The translations under genes and the position numbers were made by a program. Shown one piece after another: positions 1-11,934 of a DNA stretch of 64,000 bases. Below the pieces are notes generated by a model, which was given only the letters and a program-made list of their open reading frames with translations, made no database searches and was not told where the DNA came from. Positions within the stretch are counted from its first letter, which is position 1. The number at the start of each line of letters is the position of its first letter. This DNA comes from Piezodorus guildinii. Taxonomy: Eukaryota; Arthropoda; Insecta; Hemiptera; Pentatomidae. The stretch is from positions 82,656,169 through 82,720,168 of the forward strand of contig CM041292.1 in NCBI GenBank assembly GCA_023052935.1, in the 5' to 3' direction.

Positions 1-2068
1 CGTGTATGATGTCAAGATAATAGAATTTATGTTATCAAGTTAAAACATTAGGTGAATCAATTTATTTTATTATATATTTTCATCGATATGTAAAGCTTAA
101 TTTAAAAAAATACAAGCAAATTACGATTTGATTATGAGCTTGACAAAGCATTGTGAAGAATCTACCTAAGATAGGTAAATTAAATCAAAAACATTCATTT
201 TACTTCTTCTTCTACGTTCTTATTCGTTATACGTTACAACGCATATTTTTCGATCCAAAAAGATTTATATTAATTATTTCTTAGAATACAACTTGATTTG
301 ATAGATATTGATGGATGATTACTGGATTAAACCATTGTTTTTTAACTTTGTAATTTAGTTAATCATTTTGCTCTTTATTTGGGTAATTTACTGTCGACTT
401 CAGGATAACTGCTTACGGGAAACCTTTTCCAAGAATCCGTGATAGATATATTATTATCTGAGTTACCAGCGATTATAGAATTTGATATTAGGTATCAGAC
501 ATTCCCTAAAACCCATCCTTTAGCCACTCAAATGACCACTTGGTTTTGCCTCCTGGCTGAACATGTGCCTATCCAGACCAGCGGCATTAGTCCCAGGAAC
601 AGTCCCAATAAAGTACTGTTTAATGGTTCTAATTATATATTTATCCTCAGGTAATGGACACCCACTCATGTACTAGCTATTGTATATATATCTTTCAGTA
701 AATTACAAGATCTGTCCCCTTCGTAGTAAATATTGTTTCCCAAGCTCTAATGCATGTCATTGGGTACCACCCCATTATGCTGTAACCAGGCATTTGCTCC
801 TCCCGTGTAATGACAGTACTCATTCTCTACTTACTGCAGGCCGAACGGTCTTTTGCTAACGGCTCCTGCCTTGAATGAATCAATAGTGGATAGAGATAAT
901 TATAATTTCTAATTAGGAAAATAAAACGTATAGGCTATATGAAAATTATCAGTCCCTATTGAGAGATTCCCAATAATTTGGCTGTGTTTTTTTTTTTAAT
1001 TTTATTTAATCTATAGTAATATTATAAAGCTGAAGAGTTGGTTTGTTTTAACGCGTTAATCTCAGAAACTACTGGTTCGAATTGAAATATTCTTTTTGTT
1101 TTATATTCCATTTATCGAGGCAGGCTTCAGGCTATATAACATCACGCTGCGACCAATAAGAGTGGAAAATCGGGAGAAATTAACCTCGCATTCCAAAGTT
1201 TCCAAATGATTTGCCATTTAATTTTAAAAGAATTCAATTTTCCTTTAAGTTATAGTTTGCCGTAATAATTAATAATTCACAGGGGAAAACATTTAAACAC
1301 GTAGGAATCGATTTACGTCAAGACTGCCTTTCACGCTATACGAGTATGTCACGTTGTCAAGATCGGGTTGCTGAGAAAATCAGTATGTTCATCTGCCACA
1401 AGAAAATAAAACTAAAAATATCATTTACGCAGAGGTACTTTAAAATATATTCTTTTAAAAACTTCTTAATCGTGATCATAATAACAGAAATTGACAAGCA
1501 TTGAAAGCGACAGCTAGTTCAAAAATATAATCATAAAACTATAATGAAACCTCTTCCGTTTTGAGGACATTATATAGATTTACTCGGTGAATACTCATTC
1601 TTCTCGTCATTATCGATGTATATCTCGTCATCCTTCTAACACTGCACTATTGTATTTATTATTTTGAGTCTCGCATACAGGCTTGATTTACAAATAAAAC
1701 TTATATATTCCATTTGTATTTTTCTGTGTACGCATTACCATTAATCAGTTTGTACGGTTAGCTGCTTACCAATGATTGTATCTTTGAAATGAATGAATCA
1801 TATGATAGATAAAAAAAAATAACGTGAAATTTATCTATATTTAACCATAAGACACAATATTTAACTATATACAATCTGGGTTTGTAAATATTTGTTATTC
1901 TGCTATAAAAAAATTAATTAAGAGTTTTTCATCTTTATCTTTTTCTATATTATCTGCCACTCAGTACAGACGGAGGGGGTTTAGTTAGCTATGAGTTTGC
2001 ATGGAATTTACATTTAGTATACTATTTTTCTTTTCTTATTCTAAATAATAAACGTGTTCTATTTCCAG
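1..2068. other. Upstream or intronic sequence, no exon recognised
   Basis: No coding exon could be supported here. The short open frames have no family resemblance and no splice context. The stretch ends in a pyrimidine-rich tract and AG acceptor that precede the first visible exon. Around 1040-1200 there is a segment reading like a widespread arthropod repeat, with a phrase resembling 'cagaaactactggttcgaatt' followed by 'catttatcgaggcaggct'. It is therefore probably a transposon remnant. An upstream exon carrying the start codon of the following gene must exist, most likely left of the window. Confidence 0.6.
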
Positions 2069-2191
2069 TCACAGATATTGGAGAGGGTGAAACCTGACCG
2101 TGTGACCGTGACCAAGCCAGAGGAAGACCGGCGGCGAAGAACTATCATTGTCGAGAAGAACAGCGCCGGATCCTACGGTTTCACCTTACAG
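2069..2191 (+). CDS. Tamalin/GRASP-like PDZ scaffold, first visible exon
   Basis: First visible exon of a nine-exon gene (2069-29259) related to Tamalin (GRASP) and CYTIP. Those proteins link group 1 metabotropic receptors or cytohesin Arf exchange factors to trafficking machinery at the plasma membrane and endosomes. The exon has 41 whole codons, a TTTCCAG acceptor and a GTCAGT donor. It encodes a basic, acidic-mixed lead-in (PEEDRRRR), then the first PDZ strand with TIIVEK, and the carboxylate-binding loop SYGFTLQ. There is no initiator methionine, so the protein starts in an earlier exon not seen here. All nine exons join with consistent phases into 1641 nt, that is 546 residues plus stop, which is strong support for the model. 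The family assignment rests on recalled similarity (a [21 protein letters not shown] segment and a coiled coil after the PDZ). Orthology to a named insect gene was not tested. Confidence 0.88.
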
Positions 2192-5100
2192 GTCAGTAAA
2201 CATCTAGGAGTATATGTATTATCTAAGTGACAATTTATTATTTTTTGGCAAGTACCTTATATTTTCTTTTTTTTAATAATAAACATAAGTACCTAGCCAG
2301 AGGTGTGAATTTTAGAAATAATATAATATAATAATATAATATAATAATAGAAATATTTAGTGCGTAAGTATGATTTGGGAGACACATGTCAGGCTACTTT
2401 TCTGGCCTTGATCTGGTGTCATTCCTTTTCATATTTAAATTTTGAAAACTACCATACATACTATACATACATTGGGCATACTCACAATCTTAATTTATTT
2501 ATAGACTATATTAAATTCAATATTTCGAGTGCAAGTTCTTAGTAAATTTCTACCTGAATCAGGTAGCGCGGTTGAGGTTAAAAACGTGTTTTTTTATTCT
2601 ATTCTAATAACTATTAATAGCTGGTTAGCTTGGTTTATAACTAGTTAATATTTCAAATAAACTATTTAAATACATTTTAAAGGTTTAATTTAGTTTCCAG
2701 ATGAATCACATTTAGTTTACAGTGATACATCTGTTTTCATGAAAAAGTATTAAATTTTAAATAATTAATAACAATGTTCATTTATAGATTTATAACAACT
2801 TACCATTTATGTTAACAACTTGGTTACGATTCGGTACGTAATATTGTTTCTAAATCTTGTGCACTGAATGAAAGAATATAACTTGCACGATGCTGTACGA
2901 CGGTGGCTAGCATAACCTGTCTCTTCAGCAATAACATATGTTCATAACTTTACATGCTTAAAATAACTTTATACTAACTTGTACGATTTCTTTTATTGCA
3001 TATTAACTTTTCTAAATTCTTGCGCTTTCCAACGGTATATTATACGTCCATATTATTACTTATATTTCAGGAATAATTTTTTAATGGTCGTGAAAATTAA
3101 TTTTTAGCGTTTAAAGAAAAACTAAATTTATATTTATAAACCTTCAGGGAAGAACGCCCTAAATAATGGTGAAAACCGTTCCAAAATCTGTCTTGTGGTT
3201 TAGAAGGAGTTAGCGGAAACCAAAATCGCGTTAGCATTTTATACATTTAGAGATTCTCTAATTTATTGTTAGACATCTAAAGGATAATTCGAACTGGCAA
3301 ACGTTCTGATTGAAAAGGAGCACCATGCACAGTTCCTCCCAGCGCTACCCTTGACCAAGTGACCGAAGGACTACGACTAGTTTCAAACTCTTTTCAACGG
3401 GAGCCACTTTTGATTCAGCAGGTTGCTTTAGGACAAGGATGAGGTCGCCAGGGCATTGCAAAGTGATCTCTCTACCGACACATTTAACTGGGATTTAGTC
3501 TTCCTATAATGAACGCTGGCGGTGACTTTTAAGTATTACGAAGATTAATGTACTTTGAAGATGACTTGAAGGACGAGTTGATTAATGTTGAACCGGGAAA
3601 TAATTTCTTTAACTCAACCTTGCGAATATTTGAATCTATTCTCCATGATCTATGGTATAACAATAAAAACCTGTAAATTTATTAATTATGTTGTTGTTAA
3701 CTATTTTCTGTAAAATTATATGCAGGTACACATCATTGCTGGAAATTTTAACGTATTCTCGTTAATGTTAACTGCCTCAAGGTGCTCAAGGACAGCAAAT
3801 CAAAAAATCTCATTGATGTAGACCAAAAAACAACAATCACAGATCTCAACCTAGTCAACAACCTTATGCGGTCAAATATTTATAAGAAACAATTCATTTA
3901 GACTAAATGAAGAGGTTTTGCTTTATAGCCATCATATCCCTGAATTAATGAAATACTGACGGGGTAACACCAGTTAATAAGATGATTGGAATAATTGCAG
4001 TACATAAAAAAAATAATAGTTCGTCTACCTAATTTATGTTTACAAATGCTAATACATTAACCAAAGTAGATATCTTCAGAAGCATATAATTATGTTCTTT
4101 TCTCCCACATCTTTTTTTTTACCAACTCCATTTCTCTCGTGCATTGCGGATTGGTCAGTAATTGAGTTCATCCCCCGTCATCCCTTGTGGAGATCCTGAT
4201 TGGTTTGTGATAGTTCATCTGATCCCATGTGGTCCCACTTGATCGAGAAGGTGGATTTAAATATGAAAAACACCCTCCCCCCCTATTATATAAACATTAA
4301 CGCTTCAACTTTGATTATAAAGTTTAACAATCTCCAGTTTTGATTTTTTTCTAAAACTCGCCCATTTGAAATTCATAAGATATTCTGGCAATATTTCAGA
4401 TGTTAAGTAAGATTACGAAAATTATGAATTAGAGAACCACGGTTCTAATAATGAACGTGGGAATCTTGAAAAAGGAAATGCTATATTACTTATAATAATG
4501 ATTATAATTTTTCAGCTTAATTGTTCAAACAAATCAGTCACTGGTGGGGCTGTTGAAAAGCATAAACACTGAACATGGCAGTGGGTTGCATATGAAAGTA
4601 GTTGAAAACAATTCTTCGCGATAAGATAAATGAGCGAGGGTGGCGGAGAGGAAACCAAGAGGTCGGGTCATTTATCCTGATGACAATGGAAGAATTGATA
4701 ATCTTATCAATCTATAAATCAAAGAATTAAAGTAAGAATAATTATAAAGATTAAGAGAACGCGGATATAGGACTCGATACCACTAATTGTTTCTAGTTAA
4801 TATAATCCTCCCAACAACGTCTTGGTCTCCTTTCAGTAACATTTACATGAAAATAAGGGTGCGTTCATCATTAAAATATCATATTCGGTAAATAAGCTTG
4901 AACTGCATAATTTTGTTAAAGAAAAAGAAACAAGCTTTACACGCCATTAACTATGTCTCTTGAGTTTCATCATTATTGTATAAGCTAGTTATTTAAATGT
5001 CTCTACATATTTGAACGCTATATATTTTTATAAGCATATTAATTATCTATTTATTGTTTATAAATATAAATAATACAAAATAAATGTTTGAACCGTGTAC

Positions 5101-5382
5101 TATGGTTTTGAACACACCTTTGACATTTGAAACTGTTCGATCCTAAAAAGTATAATAATTCTGGTCAGTACTAATAAATATTTTTATTACGGGCACATCT
5201 ACGTGTCAGGATGGATAAGATAACATTGGCTTGTACCTTTCCAATATTGGACTGGTTTGTTCGGAGCTGAAGGACGTCTGGCCCAGAAGCAGGTGTTTCA
5301 ATGACATGACATTATCAACAGAGGTCGAGCCTCCAACAACCCCTATCGTTTTAAAATGTATCCTGCCAGTTTATTTTATAAA

Positions 5383-5612
5383 GGGTCACCTGTGGTGTAG
5401 TAGCTAGCACAGCAGCCTTCTATGCCTAAAGTCACGGGTAGAAATCCAGCAAATGGTCCTAGGAGTTTTTAAAGGCAGTAAAAATTCTTCGTTCGGGGGG
5501 ATGTAAAATTGTGGTCACGAGGCCTCGTGGCCCCACCTGTACTCGTTAAAGATCACTATATCCTAATTAAACCTTTGTAGGGTAAATTTATGAATCCACT
5601 GTAGCATACTAC
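5383..5612 (+). repeat. SINE family 1, degraded copy a
   Basis: Diverged copy of the tRNA-derived SINE described at 34510-34795. The head (a 'gtggtgtagtagctagcacagcag' type of A-box region), the decayed B-box area and the 'gatcactatatcctaattaaacc' body can be followed. The 3' part ends at 'ccactgtagcat'. No target duplication was found, and the level of change suggests an old insertion. Confidence 0.75.
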
Positions 5613-7796
5613 TACTAACACTAGCTTATACTAAACATATACTATAATATGTAAAATGCTAAAGATTTTAGAAACATTATTATCGAATATAAAAAATAGT
5701 TTAAAGTAATAAATTAATACGAGATCACCTCTTTCAAATATTTAACCATTGTATTTCGATGTTTTTAATATTAATTATAAAGCTCTGATTCCACAGCAAA
5801 CAATAAAAATAGAAGAGAAAAATAATTGTATTGCCGCCCTATCAGCTGAAAACACTTCCTCTTCCAATGAGCTAGGAATGGCACGCGACCTTAATGGGAA
5901 ATGGATCTTTCTAATTCTTACCATAAAAACGATTCCTGATGGCCTTCCAGGGTATATCGTTTCCCTTGCTCTCCTCGTCTCTCAGTCAAATGAACGATAA
6001 CAGTTGAATTTATCCTTTTATTACACCATAATTCCATAACTGGTTTTCTCCAAAGGACGAATTCTCAAGATATTTTTATGACAGTTTAGGATCATAATTG
6101 TGCAACAAGTCTGTTCAACTTATAGTCTCTCTTATAGAAGATAATACGATGACCTGAGGAGCACAGGAGCACAACTCTGAATCGGGAGGTGAGAAATAAT
6201 GTAAGGCTGACCGCAACACCTCTTTACGCGCCGCCAACTGCTCACTCAAAGAACTGATTCGGTGGCCCTTGCCTCGTCCATCGAAATGTATATCTATATA
6301 ACTTCTTTGGGAAACTTTTGGTCTGTTTTACTAAAGAAAAATATGTCTATACAAACAGCGGTCATTAAAATTAAATATTATTTAAAATTAAAAATACATA
6401 CATTTAATTAAATACCATGGTCTACATAACATACCTCTTTTTATTATTCACCAGCATTTCTGAACGAGTCAGATAAATATTTTATTGATAATCAATTATT
6501 TGGTCAAACTAGTCAAAGATTTAGAGAATTTTCTAGTTTAAAAAAGAAAAATATGGTATTTTTTAATAACGTTATTCCTGTTTGTTTTTTGTTTTGTTTT
6601 TTACATCTTTTAAAGGTTAGGTTATTTTTTGGACGTTAAAGGCTCTTATATCAAATAAATATAAAATTTTATATTTTGAGGTTTTGCTGCACTATTTTCC
6701 ACGTTCCTAGGTTTGTACTTCACATTTTTCGGCTTTTTACTCTACGAAAATCCGGTCTCAAATTATGACTATACACAAAAGAGAAGGATGCTTTTAAATT
6801 GAGCGAATTTGATTCAGTTAGGTAGATATTGTATATGATCTGTAAGGAAAATAGAGAGGAAAACCAACTTTTCTTAAAATTATGTCATTATTTCCCGATG
6901 TGAACTAAACTTTTATTAATGGTTTATTATATTTCAAATTAAGTAGGAGAAATAGAAGTTCTTAACCCACTGTCTTTTCCGACGCTAAACATTTGAGCCA
7001 AACTGATGACTTCTTTTTTGGTGTTTAGCATCTAGGATAACACCAGTCATACCCTTCAGGTAACTTACATCTTCTAACCAAACTGAAACGGTTAGAGCCA
7101 TCACGAAATACGAGTATATTTCTAAACGTTCAGGCAGGAACCGAACAGACGTCTTTCTTAAGTCTCTTTGCCATCATGATTTCACACCATGCAAGACACC
7201 TTCTTGTACTACCTATAATAAACTAAGATTTCAGTCCTAACGATTATAACTCAAACTACAGTCATTCAAAAAAACTGTATTTTTTTGGCATACAACCTAC
7301 ACAAAACTGCTGGGATATAAACTAACTTCAACACAACATTGCGACGAAGAATCAGCCTAAACATACCAAAATAATAAGGCTGGCTTATAGTTCTCCTCTT
7401 CAATCACAAGGAATAAAATCAATATGTTGATATCAAATCAAAATAAAATCAATCCTGTATAATACTGGCATTTTATACATCTTGGTGACAGTTTGCTGGT
7501 AGTACCCATCCAGCTGAAACGTAAACCCTGAACACATACCATCTCCAAGCCATCATAACAGATATAAAGAGCCATGATACGAAATAGCCCTCTAGATCAT
7601 GAAAACAAGAACCCATCTTATCTGCTTATGCTAAGGTGTGAACCACCGTGACTAATACTGCCTCACTAATAATATCTAGGGGGCACTGCCCTCTAGCGTA
7701 GTTGTTTCAAAGTATTTAGCTAAGTGTAGTTGCCTCTGTATGGTTATGTAATCTTTTTTTGAATTATTTTTACCAGTTAAAGTGATTTATTTGTTT

Positions 7797-8079
7797 GTTT
7801 ATTTATTTAACGTCACTTTATGCTACTATGGCTAATCGGACGATGCTACAGTGGGAGTCCTAAATTTTGCCTATCCAGGTTTTATTAGGATAGGGATCTT
7901 TAACGAGTACCTGACATCGCACAGGCTCGGGACCACCTTTTAACGTCCCCTCCGAAGGACGGCGTAACTAAGGATTTTATACTCCCATTAAAAAATCCTA
8001 GGACCACCTGCGGGTTTGAACCCGTGACCTTTAGCATGGGAGGCTGTTACGCTAGCCACCCAGCTACAAATGATCCCCC
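7797..8079 (-). repeat. SINE family 1, copy b, with 15 bp target duplication
   Basis: A complete-looking minus-strand copy of SINE family 1, 283 bp long. It is bounded by a perfect 15 bp direct repeat, GTGATTTATTTGTTT, at 7782-7796 and 8080-8094. This is the signature of LINE-mediated retrotransposition. Read on the minus strand, the element begins with the tRNA-like head, with a B box of the form GGTTCAAACCC, and ends with repeated TAAA/CAAA motifs. Confidence 0.92.
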
Positions 8080-8473
8080 GTGATTTATTTGTTTTCTATT
8101 ACAAAAATTAATATATTCCCCCATTGTAAATTCCCGACCTCAATTGAGTGATACCTTGAAGACCCGCATCTTTTGAAGGAGCTGCGGATTCCTATTTAAA
8201 TAATAAAATAAGGAGTGCACTGCAAAATTGATTTTTTTTTTTTTTTTTTTTTTTAACGATCTTCTTCACACAGATGTTTAGCAAATATACCGACTTTTTT
8301 TATGGAGTACCATAACTAATGGTTGCTCGCAATGTTTTACATTCTTACACATTTTGGTAACACGCAAACATGAGGAAGTTCCTTCCGGGTAACCATTATT
8401 CATAGGAATAGAGATGATGGAAGCATCTGAACTTGATAGCGTTTCTTATGTCAATCCTAATTATATATAATAT

Positions 8474-8608
8474 GGGTACTCACTACGTTTGCTATAGCAT
8501 GCTATTTGTGTTATTTTGCTAAGCCCGTCGAGTTTCTACAGTTATTTCCTGTATAAAATTTATGGGTTTAGCACAAATAGCATGCTATAGCAAACGTAGT
8601 GAGTACCC
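8474..8608. mobile_element. 135 bp MITE with perfect 37 bp terminal inverted repeats
   Basis: The arms 8474-8510 and 8572-8608 are exact reverse complements over 37 bp. They begin GGGTACTCACTACGTTTGC and enclose a 61 bp loop. A shorter relative lies at 63796-63855, where the same core (ACTACGTTTGCTAT) is again paired. Both copies are followed on the right by CTAATTTAA, so the repeated unit may extend past the hairpin or share a target preference. There is no coding capacity. The parent transposon family is unknown. Confidence 0.8.
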
Positions 8609-10656
8609 CTAATTTAAGTTAATTTTAAAATGATGCATTCACGTACATTTGTACTTTCCTTATCATGCGGGTTTTGTTAAGTTCCAATTTTATTTGGAAC
8701 TGCCAAAGCAGAGTCTAATTTAATTAGCAGTACTCTGATAAACATCCGATCTACATGTTGTGGGACATTAAGTTAGTTGGTAAGGGTAATGGTAATTACG
8801 AGTTCGAGTAATGGTACTGGGGGTCTTTTATCTCGGCATTTATCCCCCACCCTCACCCCTTGGCCCTAGAAATCCCCGTATAGCCTTTGAAGGCGAGGTA
8901 GGGGTGAACCAAAGAATAAAGAAGGGTAATGATATCCATTGTGTTGCATTTTTGTCAAGAGTTTTATGTCATAAATTAAATTCAATCACGCTCCAGAACA
9001 TCACCTGTATGATCTAATTCGTTTTTTAATATTTTTCAATAGCCTAATGTTGATTAGATAGCATTGTTAAAAGAAAGCCTTTAATTCAGACTGCTTACCG
9101 ATATCTTAATTTGAGCTTGTGTTCTTCTAAGTGAAAACCTAGCCTATACAGAGTTTTTATTCTACCGAAAGGATATTTTTTTCAAATTTCACTTCAGTTT
9201 AACTTCATTATTTCCTATTTATCTTAACAACGCGATGTTACTTTGATTCCCACCAACTAATGGTAATGGTTTAAACAAAATTGACTGACTATAATATAAC
9301 AAATACAAGCAGGCTTGCATTGATTCACCCTTGGCTGGTTGCACAAGTGCCCGTGAGAACGACTCCACTCTAGCAAAGAGCATATCATTGCCAGGAGTTG
9401 CGTAAACGGTCTCTTCCTATGGGAAACTGCCGGAAATGTTTCCGTAAACCTTTTCAGCTTACCGCAGTACGAAATAGGTTGCCAAATCATTTTTATTTAC
9501 GTTCGTTTATACAAGGGATTGTACGTTTCAGATAAAAATGAAAATAAACAAGGGGGAAAAAATGTAGAACAGGCTGGACTTAAAAGCAGGTTTGAAGAAA
9601 CCTTCCTCACGCCGAAGTCAAACCGTTAAGGCAGCCGTGTCCCAGGGGTAAATGTTACATTGCATATTGGTAATAAATAATAATTAAAATAAAATGTCCT
9701 TTAAGTCTGGGTACATTGGAGATATCAAAACAAATCTCTAACTTTGATAAAAATGGGCTTTTAATTTTTTTTTTTCTCACAACAAATATCTTATCATGTG
9801 AGGAAAATTGTTTTTAAACAATTTTGGCGATGTAAAAGTTTAAGTAAGTAACCTTTGATTTTTTTTTTGTTTTTATTTAGCTTACAATAGTCATTAAACT
9901 ACTTCCTATAGAAATTTCTAGAGATGGAGATTATTTCCAGATTAACTGAATCAAAAATTATAAAATTGATAAATAGCAAAAACAAATGATAAAAAGCAAG
10001 AGCTTGAGACTCGACTGTTTTTCGATTTGTAAAATTCTCTTTGAGTCTGAGAACAAGTTATCGGAAAATGTCACGAACTCTGGTAATTGTGCTAATGTCA
10101 GGATAAAATAAAAAATAAAATCATGGCAGCAATGTTGTTTCTAAAAAAAAAAAAAAAAAAAAAAAGCACTGCATTTTACATAAGCTGAACTTTTTGTTAA
10201 CCTTTTATTGAAGTTTTTGTTTTTATTAATTTTATAAAAATAAAAAATAAATCCAAATAATAATAAAATTCAAATAAAACTAGCGAAATCCTATTACCAA
10301 ATTGTTAAAGTTTATAATTTTTTTTATTCGTATTCTTAGTATATTTCCTCAAAATTTTTTAGGATTGATAATTTAAACTAAATTCAGACTTGTCTTTTTA
10401 CAAAACGTAAATAGGGTTTTGATAATCTCCTGATTTTGTTTGGATTTTTGACTTTATTCGATTTTCTGAAAGCTTTTCACAGATATTTACAAATTCTTTT
10501 ATCACAGCAACACTTAAAATGGATTTATATTGAAGCTGCAATAAGAAATGAGAGCGAAGGTGAAACATTAAAAAGTTTTAATATTCAATAGAGAATTTAG
10601 AGTAAAAACCGGAGTTTATACTCTACGGAACTTTGCAACTAAGTGGTTCCGAACAC

Positions 10657-11574
10657 TGGGTTGTGTCGCATGGAATGTCCGTTTTCAAGGTAAAGGATTT
10701 TATTAAAAATACGATATGAAAACAAGATAATTTTATTCGCAGTATTTATCTTCTTTTTCTACACATTTTTTCCAACCTGACACCAACTTTTTTATCCCCG
10801 AACTGAAAAACTCTGAGCTTTGAAGTGAAACAAAATCTGAAAATGCACTTTTCACTTGATCATCACTTTTCAAAAAGTTCTCCATTGACGAAGTTGTTCA
10901 AATTCCTGAACAGGTGGTAATCTGTTGGAGACAAGTCGGGAGAATATGGTGAGTGCGAAAGAACTTCGTAGCCCGGTTCTTTCAATTTTTGTATGTTTTG
11001 GTACATGGGGTCTTGCTGCCGCTCAGTGAGATCATGAGGTACCCATGTATCGAGCTTTTTTACTTTCCCAATACACTTTAAATCTCTGGAAACGGTAGAT
11101 GAACTTGCATTTAGTTGTGCTAAGAGTCCTTTAACTGTTTGGTAGGGGTTTCCTTCTACTGTATGTTTGAGGACATCGTTGTCTATTACGGATGGAGGTC
11201 TTCCTCGGGGCAACTTTTCCAAGGTGGTATCCCCAGCTGAAAACTTAGCAAACCAACGGCGAAGGATCCGTTCATTAACACTCCCTTCCCCAAACGCCTT
11301 GCAAATATTTCTAGCGGCCTCAGCTGCTGAATGGCCGAGTTTAAACTCGTACAAAACTATTACTCGAAAATCGCGTGTTTTCATGTCCATATTTGGAGGT
11401 ATACTAAAAAGTGAGTAATTGATTGGGAAGCTAATGTTTATAATACAAAGGTAGAGGATTAGTAACTGTTTACTTTAAATATGTAAACATTCGGAAGAAA
11501 ACAACAGAGACCTGCAAAATCCTTTATGTATTTCAGAAACTATAAAAAACGGACATTTCATATGAAACAACCCA
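10657..11574 (-). mobile_element. Internally deleted mariner element
   Basis: A 918 bp mariner with terminal inverted repeats beginning TGGGTTGT and sharing TGTCCGTTTT. 25 of 29 terminal bases match between 10657-10685 and the complement of 11546-11574. The transposase remnant fills the centre on the minus strand. A clean TA target duplication is not visible on the left flank, so the insertion is probably old or the end has mutated. It lies within an intron of the Tamalin-like gene. Confidence 0.85.
10863..11390 (-). pseudogene. mariner transposase remnant (Hsmar1/cecropia-like)
   Basis: The frame of 175 residues keeps the N-terminal paired helix-turn-helix DNA-binding region: FRVIVLYEFKLGHSAAEAAR, then the second helix-turn-helix up to a GKVKKLDTWVPHDLTERQ segment. 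It then jumps directly to the C-terminal block with GYEVLSHSPYSPDLSPTDYH. The middle of the catalytic domain, including the first two aspartates of the D,D34D triad, is missing. Only the last catalytic D, in SPDLSP, remains. The frame stops at LFEK, but the family-like tail continues in another frame down to about 10735, so there is also a frameshift near 10862. It therefore cannot encode an active transposase; the family is normally about 340 residues. Confidence 0.88.
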
Positions 11575-11934
11575 ATAATAAGAAATAGCTATATCACCGA
11601 ATTCTAAACGATATTATTTCCCTAAAGGAACACAGAAAGATCAAATGAGCAATCAGTCATATAAGCAGTCCACCCAAATAATGCTGGAAGGAGAAGATTT
11701 GGAGAGTTCCGTAATATTTACAAAGGATTGATACAATGAAAACATCTGAAATAAATAAATGAAAATAATATGCATTTGTGCGTGTATTCATTGTTTAAGA
11801 ATATTTTATAGATCTTTATCATTGAATAATAACTTTACTCATACATAGAATTATGTCCAACGACTCGTTACTGTACTGTCTAAGTTGTGTACAATATTAT
11901 GGAAATCTAACAGAATTATAAATATATTTACTAA

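Noticed and set aside
439..654. 71-codon frame near the left end
   Set aside because: Starts with a non-ATG codon, has no family resemblance and lacks splice context fitting the downstream gene.
6950..7600. Possible decayed coding sequence
   Set aside because: Short peptides on both strands suggested an old element, but no conserved motif could be identified, so no call was made.
9257..9490. 77-codon minus-strand frame in the 15 kb intron
   Set aside because: No motif, and the composition looks random. I found no repeat or exon signal to support it.
9585..9660. GC-richer patch that looked like a tRNA
   Set aside because: No B box or acceptor-stem pairing could be found.
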